A stretch of DNA of 9,901 bases from Mollicutes bacterium (lineage in GTDB: Bacteria; Bacillota_I; Bacilli_A; Izemoplasmatales; Izemoplasmataceae): the NCBI GenBank assembly GCA_003555335.1, contig PWHD01000046.1, forward strand, positions 1 to 9,901. The letters are read 5' to 3'. Below the pieces are notes generated by a model. That model was not told the origin of the DNA. It was given only the letters and a program-made list of their open reading frames with translations, and did no database searches. Made by a program: the position numbers and the translations under genes. Positions within the stretch are counted from its first letter, which is position 1, and each line of letters starts with the position of its first letter. Below are positions 6,911 to 9,901 of the stretch, one piece after another.

Positions 6911-7579
6911 CTAGTGTGAAGATGGTTTGAAAAATTTGCGTGTGACATATACAGTGAGAACATTCACAATCAACAAGGCAAACAGAATGATGGTACCGCT
7001 CACGAGCCAGAAATTTATCGGAAGGATTCGAATGAGGACATCGCCGCTCGTGAGAATCCAGTCGTCATTGTCAAAGAAGATTTGGTGGAAAATCGTGAAT
7101 GCGGCCTGGAAGTTGATCAAAAACCACCCTCCGACGAACATCACGAAAAATAAAGGAAGAAAATAGACATCCTTGAACGTCTCGTAAAGCATATGACGCG
7201 ATTTAAAATAGAAAAACAGGCTGATCGAAAGCACGCCCAATAAGGATATCGCTCCGGCAATGCGTACGTTCGTATAGACATCACGTACATCCCGCATGTG
7301 TCTTATTTCGATGTCTCGCATGACCGGTTCTTCATCATCGGGATACGCACCGAACTCAAGGTTGTCGTGCCTGTAGTTCAAGTAGTCGATCAACTGATCA
7401 CTGACATAGGTATGGTCAAACGTGAACTCAGTCGAGTCAGGACGCCATCCTGTGCCATCGTGTGATTCATAAAGGCCTTCAGAGAAATTCAAATAAGGCT
7501 TTGTGGTCAAAAGCGAGGCGAACAGAGCCACGAAGAAGACCGGATACATGATCCAGACCAGGTATTTTAAAAGTTTCAT
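6911..7579 (-). CDS. DUF1461 / TIGR01906-family integral membrane protein
   Basis: Membrane protein of unknown function, 222 aa from the ATG at 7579, normal for the family. Four hydrophobic segments are visible: about 4-25, 105-126, 137-158 and 189-212. Between the first and second is a soluble loop of about 75 residues, probably extracellular, ending in [12 protein letters not shown] (91-102). Between the third and fourth is [13 protein letters not shown] (164-176) followed by [10 protein letters not shown]. The HMxDV motif and the FHxxFFxNxxW...LIRxLPxxF motif are the signatures I associate with TIGR01906/DUF1461. An in-frame GTG at 7588 is rejected because GGGTGAT (7584-7590) serves the ATG. 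It has its own extended -10 promoter and is co-transcribed with glyA, ending 10 nt before it. No catalytic residues or known partners can be named. Confidence 0.85.
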   Translation of the reverse strand: MKLLKYLVWIMYPVFFVALFASLLTTKPYLNFSEGLYESHDGTGWRPDSTEFTFDHTYVSDQLIDYLNYRHDNLEFGAYPDDEEPVMRDIEIRHMRDVRDVYTNVRIAGAISLLGVLSISLFFYFKSRHMLYETFKDVYFLPLFFVMFVGGWFLINFQAAFTIFHQIFFDNDDWILTSGDVLIRILPINFWLVSGTIILFALLIVNVLTVYVTRKFFKPSSH

Positions 7580-7583
7580 AGTT

Positions 7584-7603
7584 ATCACCCGCTACATATT
7601 CTA
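7584..7603 (-). promoter_or_regulatory. Promoter and ultra-short leader of the DUF1461-glyA operon
   Basis: On the minus strand TAGAAT (7598-7603, 5 of 6) is preceded by TGG, an extended -10; no good -35 is visible. The start is expected near 7591. The Shine-Dalgarno GGGTGAT (7584-7590) then begins essentially at the first transcribed bases, 4 nt before the ATG. This choice rules out the in-frame GTG at 7588. Confidence 0.55.
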
Positions 7604-7631
7604 CCACAATGGCAATCAATTTGATGCGAAG

Positions 7632-7663
7632 AAACAAAAGTGAGCCGACTTTGACTCACTTTT
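7632..7663 (-). terminator. Intrinsic terminator of folD
   Basis: The 9-bp inverted repeat 7636-7644 (AAAAGTGAG) / 7655-7663 (CTCACTTTT) has a 10-nt loop. On the minus strand its 3' arm ends in TTTT, followed by GTTTC. It begins 7 nt after the folD stop codon, between folD and the DUF1461 promoter. Confidence 0.8.
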
Positions 7664-7670
7664 GAATCAA

Positions 7671-8525
7671 TCATTTTTCCGCTTCGAGGACTTCAAAGCA
7701 TTCTACCGTATTTTGAAGCAACGAAGCGATGGTCATCGGTCCGACACCACCTGGAACAGGGGTGATGAACGACGCTCTTTCTTTTGCGCCTTCGAAATCG
7801 ACATCGCCTACAAGCTTCTCATCAACACGGTTCACACCGACATCGATGACGACCGCGCCTTCTTTGATCATGTCGCCCGTTATCATCTTGGGTCGACCGG
7901 CCGCGGCGATAAGGACATCGGCTTCCAGACATTCCTTTTTCAAATCCTTGGTTCTCGAATGGGCGATGGTGACCGTCGCATGTTCTCTTAGCAACAGTTG
8001 AGCGACCGGTTTGCCGACAATATTGCTGCGGCCCACAACGAGCGCTTTTTTGCCTTTCAGGTCGACATTGATGCTTTCAAGCATTGTCATGATGCCCTTG
8101 GGCGTCGCCGAGATTACGCCGGGTGTTCCGAGTTGCAAGGCGGCGATGTTCAGCGGGTGAAAACCGTCGACATCCTTCTTTTGGGCAATGGTGTCGATGA
8201 CTTTGGTGGAATCGATATGGTCCGGAAGGGGCAGCTGCACAAGAATGCCGTGCACATCCTTATCGGCGTTCAGTGTGTTGACCATGTCGATCAGTTCGTC
8301 TTCGGTGATGCTTGGATCCGGCGTATACTTCGTGCTTCTTATGCCTGCACGTTCACACGCTCTTTCTTTTGCACGCACATAGCTTTGACTGGCTGGGTCT
8401 TCGCCCACTAGAATAACGACTAAATGAGGCGATTTCCCATACTTTTCCTTAAGAGTTGAAACCCGGTCTTTGACTTGGGCTCGGATGTCTTTGGAAAGTT
8501 GTTTTCCGTCAATGATTGTTGCCAT
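7671..8525 (-). CDS. folD: Bifunctional methylene-THF dehydrogenase / methenyl-THF cyclohydrolase
   Basis: Oxidises 5,10-methylene-THF with NADP+ and hydrolyses the methenyl form to 10-formyl-THF, used for purines and formyl-Met-tRNA; cytosolic homodimer. 284 aa from the ATG at 8525, normal. Visible: SYVRAKERA with Tyr49 and the catalytic Lys53; GILVQLPLP (93-101); KDVDGFHPLN (117-126); the dinucleotide loop GRSNIVGKP (165-173); and TPVPGGVGPMT (255-265). The usual PCTPxG motif reads SATPKG (139-144), with alanine in place of cysteine, a variation outside the catalytic pair. The preceding codon is TTG, which would add one residue; ATG is preferred. The start overlaps the stop of the flavoprotein gene by one base (TGATG) and its GGAGG Shine-Dalgarno lies inside that gene, so translation is coupled. 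It is the last gene of an M32-flavoprotein-folD unit. Confidence 0.98.
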   Translation of the reverse strand: MATIIDGKQLSKDIRAQVKDRVSTLKEKYGKSPHLVVILVGEDPASQSYVRAKERACERAGIRSTKYTPDPSITEDELIDMVNTLNADKDVHGILVQLPLPDHIDSTKVIDTIAQKKDVDGFHPLNIAALQLGTPGVISATPKGIMTMLESINVDLKGKKALVVGRSNIVGKPVAQLLLREHATVTIAHSRTKDLKKECLEADVLIAAAGRPKMITGDMIKEGAVVIDVGVNRVDEKLVGDVDFEGAKERASFITPVPGGVGPMTIASLLQNTVECFEVLEAEK

Positions 8526-9037
8526 CAATTATCATCCTCCGTTAAATAGGTATCAAGAATTTCTCCATAGAACACAATGTGTGTGTCATGGTTTTTATAG
8601 TGTTTTTCCTTGATGTCGTCGGGTATGAGTGCGGGCTCCTGGGTCTGCGTATAGATGATGTTGCACTCGTATTGAAGCTCGCAATCCGATATTACCGGAG
8701 AAGAGACTGTTCTGGATTCCTTCACAGTCAATTTGGCTTCTTTGAACTTGTCAATGTCTCTTCCCGATTTCGACCCGGCGATTTTGAGCGCTTCTTGCAT
8801 GGTTCCTTCTTTGGGAACATTGATTGTAAAATCGTCGGCGTTCAAAAGCATATCGTAAGTATGTCGTGAATATCTTACATATGCGATAAAAACGGGTTTG
8901 CTCCAGACCACGCCGATATGGCCCCAGGCGATGGTCATCGTATTGGTTCTGCCCTTGTGGTCCCTGACGGTGATGAAAACGCCTTTAGGGAGCTGCTTTA
9001 AAAGTTTTTCTCCGTTTTGATGGTATGTTTTCAGCAT
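8525..9037 (-). CDS. Flavin-reductase-like FMN-binding protein (flavoredoxin type)
   Basis: Small cytosolic flavoprotein of 170 aa from the ATG at 9037. The region TNTMTIAWGHIGVVWSKPVF (31-50), followed by VRYSRHTYDMLL (54-65) and DDFTINVP (68-75), is the FMN-binding split-barrel signature of the flavin_Reduct / flavoredoxin family. YECNIIYTQ (123-131) and HIVFYGEI (153-160) fit the later barrel strands. Such proteins bind FMN and pass electrons or reduce free flavin; the physiological partner here is unknown. A longer frame to 9133 would lie within the M32 gene and is rejected: AGGAG, overlapping the M32 stop TAG, is the Shine-Dalgarno 7 nt before this ATG. It sits 10 nt after M32 and overlaps folD by one base. 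Family fairly sure, specific function not. Confidence 0.85.
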   Translation of the reverse strand: MLKTYHQNGEKLLKQLPKGVFITVRDHKGRTNTMTIAWGHIGVVWSKPVFIAYVRYSRHTYDMLLNADDFTINVPKEGTMQEALKIAGSKSGRDIDKFKEAKLTVKESRTVSSPVISDCELQYECNIIYTQTQEPALIPDDIKEKHYKNHDTHIVFYGEILDTYLTEDDN

Positions 9038-9047
9038 CGTTTCACTC

Positions 9048-9901
9048 CTAGTCCAGATAGAGTTCGCTGTATTTCTCTTTGAGATACTTGATGTAGTAAT
9101 CGGGGTTGAACGGTTCACCGGTGACTTTCTCAATGATTTCTTCGGGTTTCAAGGACGCCCCAAAACAATGGATTTTCTCTTTGAGCCATTGGTTGATCGC
9201 ATCAATTCGATCCTCTTCGATCAATGCCTCGAAATCGAGCTCCTCTTTGATGGTGTAATAAATCTGGGCCGCATAGGCGCTTCCCAAGGCATAGGTCGGA
9301 AAATATCCGAAGGCGCCTCCGCTCCAGTGTACGTCCTGCAAAATGCCGTTGGAGGGTTTGTCGACCTCGATATTGAGATATTCTTTCATCTTGTCATTCC
9401 ACATGCCCGGTAAATCATCGACGGTGAGACCGTCATTGAAGATCGCCCGTTCGATCTCATAGCGTATGAGAATATGTAGCGGATAGGTGAGTTCGTCAGC
9501 CTCAACGCGGATGAAGGATTCCTCCACACGGTTGATCCCGCGGTAGAAATCTTCGAGGTTGACGTCTTTCAGCTGATCGGGGAACATGCTTTTGAGCTTG
9601 GTGAAATGCACACTCCAAAATTCTTTACTGCGTCCGACGACGTTTTCATAGAACCTGGATTGGGATTCGTGAATTCCCATGGATGCGCCATTTCCCAGAT
9701 TCGTCATATCAAACACTTCGTCGATCTGCTGCTCATAAAGAGCATGACCGAGTTCGTGAATGGCCGCGAAGATGGAAGAAAATACAAAATCCTCCATATA
9801 CCTCACGGTGAGTCTTACATCTCTTGAGTGCGTGTTCCATGTAAAGGGATGGACACTTTCTTTTAACACGCCACGGTCCAAATTGTAGTTGAACACATCA
9901 A
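9048..9901 (-). CDS. Carboxypeptidase M32 (Taq-type metallocarboxypeptidase), 3' part
   Basis: Zinc carboxypeptidase removing C-terminal residues from peptides, usually cytosolic. About 284 C-terminal codons of a roughly 500-aa family are present; the frame remains open at the window edge (DVFNYNLDRG..., matching the internal family pattern D.FNYDLDRG), so the GTG at 9896 is not a real start. Numbering from that GTG, the zinc-binding HELGH is at 47-51, the third ligand lies in IHESQSR (75-81, Glu77), and RYMEDFVFSSIFAAIHE precedes it. The C-terminal segment has ILQDVHWSGGAFGYFPTYALG, with the conserved GYFPTYxLG. All these are hallmarks of peptidase family M32. Stop TAG at 9048. It is followed after 10 nt by the flavoprotein gene and then folD, probably as one transcript. 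No link between peptidase and folate chemistry is established. Confidence 0.95.
   Translation of the reverse strand, partial: DVFNYNLDRGVLKESVHPFTWNTHSRDVRLTVRYMEDFVFSSIFAAIHELGHALYEQQIDEVFDMTNLGNGASMGIHESQSRFYENVVGRSKEFWSVHFTKLKSMFPDQLKDVNLEDFYRGINRVEESFIRVEADELTYPLHILIRYEIERAIFNDGLTVDDLPGMWNDKMKEYLNIEVDKPSNGILQDVHWSGGAFGYFPTYALGSAYAAQIYYTIKEELDFEALIEEDRIDAINQWLKEKIHCFGASLKPEEIIEKVTGEPFNPDYYIKYLKEKYSELYLD

Noticed and set aside
6421..6930. A 169-codon plus-strand open frame opposite the glyA start region
   Set aside because: Overlaps the conserved N-terminal half of glyA in antisense, with no recognisable product.
6901..6963. N-terminal extension of GlyA (start at 6963)
   Set aside because: It overlaps the end of the DUF1461 gene, exceeds the usual SHMT length, and the AGGAGG site is placed for the ATG at 6900.
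9038..9133. N-terminal extension of the flavoprotein (start at 9133)
   Set aside because: The extra 32 residues lie in the wrong frame of the M32 gene, are low in family likeness, and a good Shine-Dalgarno serves the ATG at 9037.
1..9901. Defence island, mobile element, CRISPR or prophage content
   Set aside because: All substantial frames are accounted for by housekeeping or membrane proteins with even base use; I saw no transposase, integrase, toxin-antitoxin pair, attachment-site repeats or spaced direct repeats.

Overview
This is a 9.9 kb chromosomal stretch of core metabolism from what looks like a Bacillota-type (low- to mid-GC Gram-positive, possibly Mycoplasmatota-related) bacterium. 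The lineage is inferred from the gene types: a type I-alpha glutamine synthetase of exactly Bacillus length, an Hsp33 next to a DusB-type dihydrouridine synthase, a DUF1461/TIGR01906 membrane protein, and strong purine-rich Shine-Dalgarno sites. Base composition looks moderate and even. UGA is used as a stop and tryptophan is encoded by UGG, so the standard bacterial code applies. I see no transposase, integrase, phage gene, CRISPR array, tRNA or rRNA.

Left part (1-2660): the 3' end of an RDD-family membrane protein reads rightward and converges on a leftward dihydrouridine synthase gene across a shared hairpin. The dus gene and the rightward Hsp33 gene (hslO) are divergent, with two back-to-back promoters packed into about 100 bp. 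hslO ends in a textbook intrinsic terminator. A roughly 160-bp non-coding stretch with several hairpins (2661-2820) separates it from the convergent glnA.

Right part (2820-9901): everything reads leftward. In transcription order it runs: an M32 carboxypeptidase (5' end outside the window), a flavin-reductase-like flavoprotein, folD, terminator; DUF1461 membrane protein, glyA, terminator; a MATE transporter; then glnA and its terminator. The M32-flavoprotein-folD genes are tightly coupled: there is a 10-nt gap, then a TGATG one-base overlap. DUF1461 and glyA are coupled with the glyA Shine-Dalgarno overlapping the upstream stop codon. GlyA makes 5,10-methylene-tetrahydrofolate from serine and FolD oxidises it to 10-formyl-tetrahydrofolate, so the central block supplies one-carbon units, with two partners of unknown role (the flavoprotein and the DUF1461 protein). 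GlnA provides glutamine, the nitrogen donor that purine synthesis uses alongside formyl-tetrahydrofolate.

Many ATG starts were chosen over longer upstream GTG/TTG frames, because the Shine-Dalgarno and family length agree with them. I do not see a novel defence, mobile or biosynthetic system here. The items most worth a second look are the structured 2661-2820 region, two genes whose predicted transcripts have leaders of only about 10-13 nt, and the coupling of an uncharacterised membrane protein to glyA.
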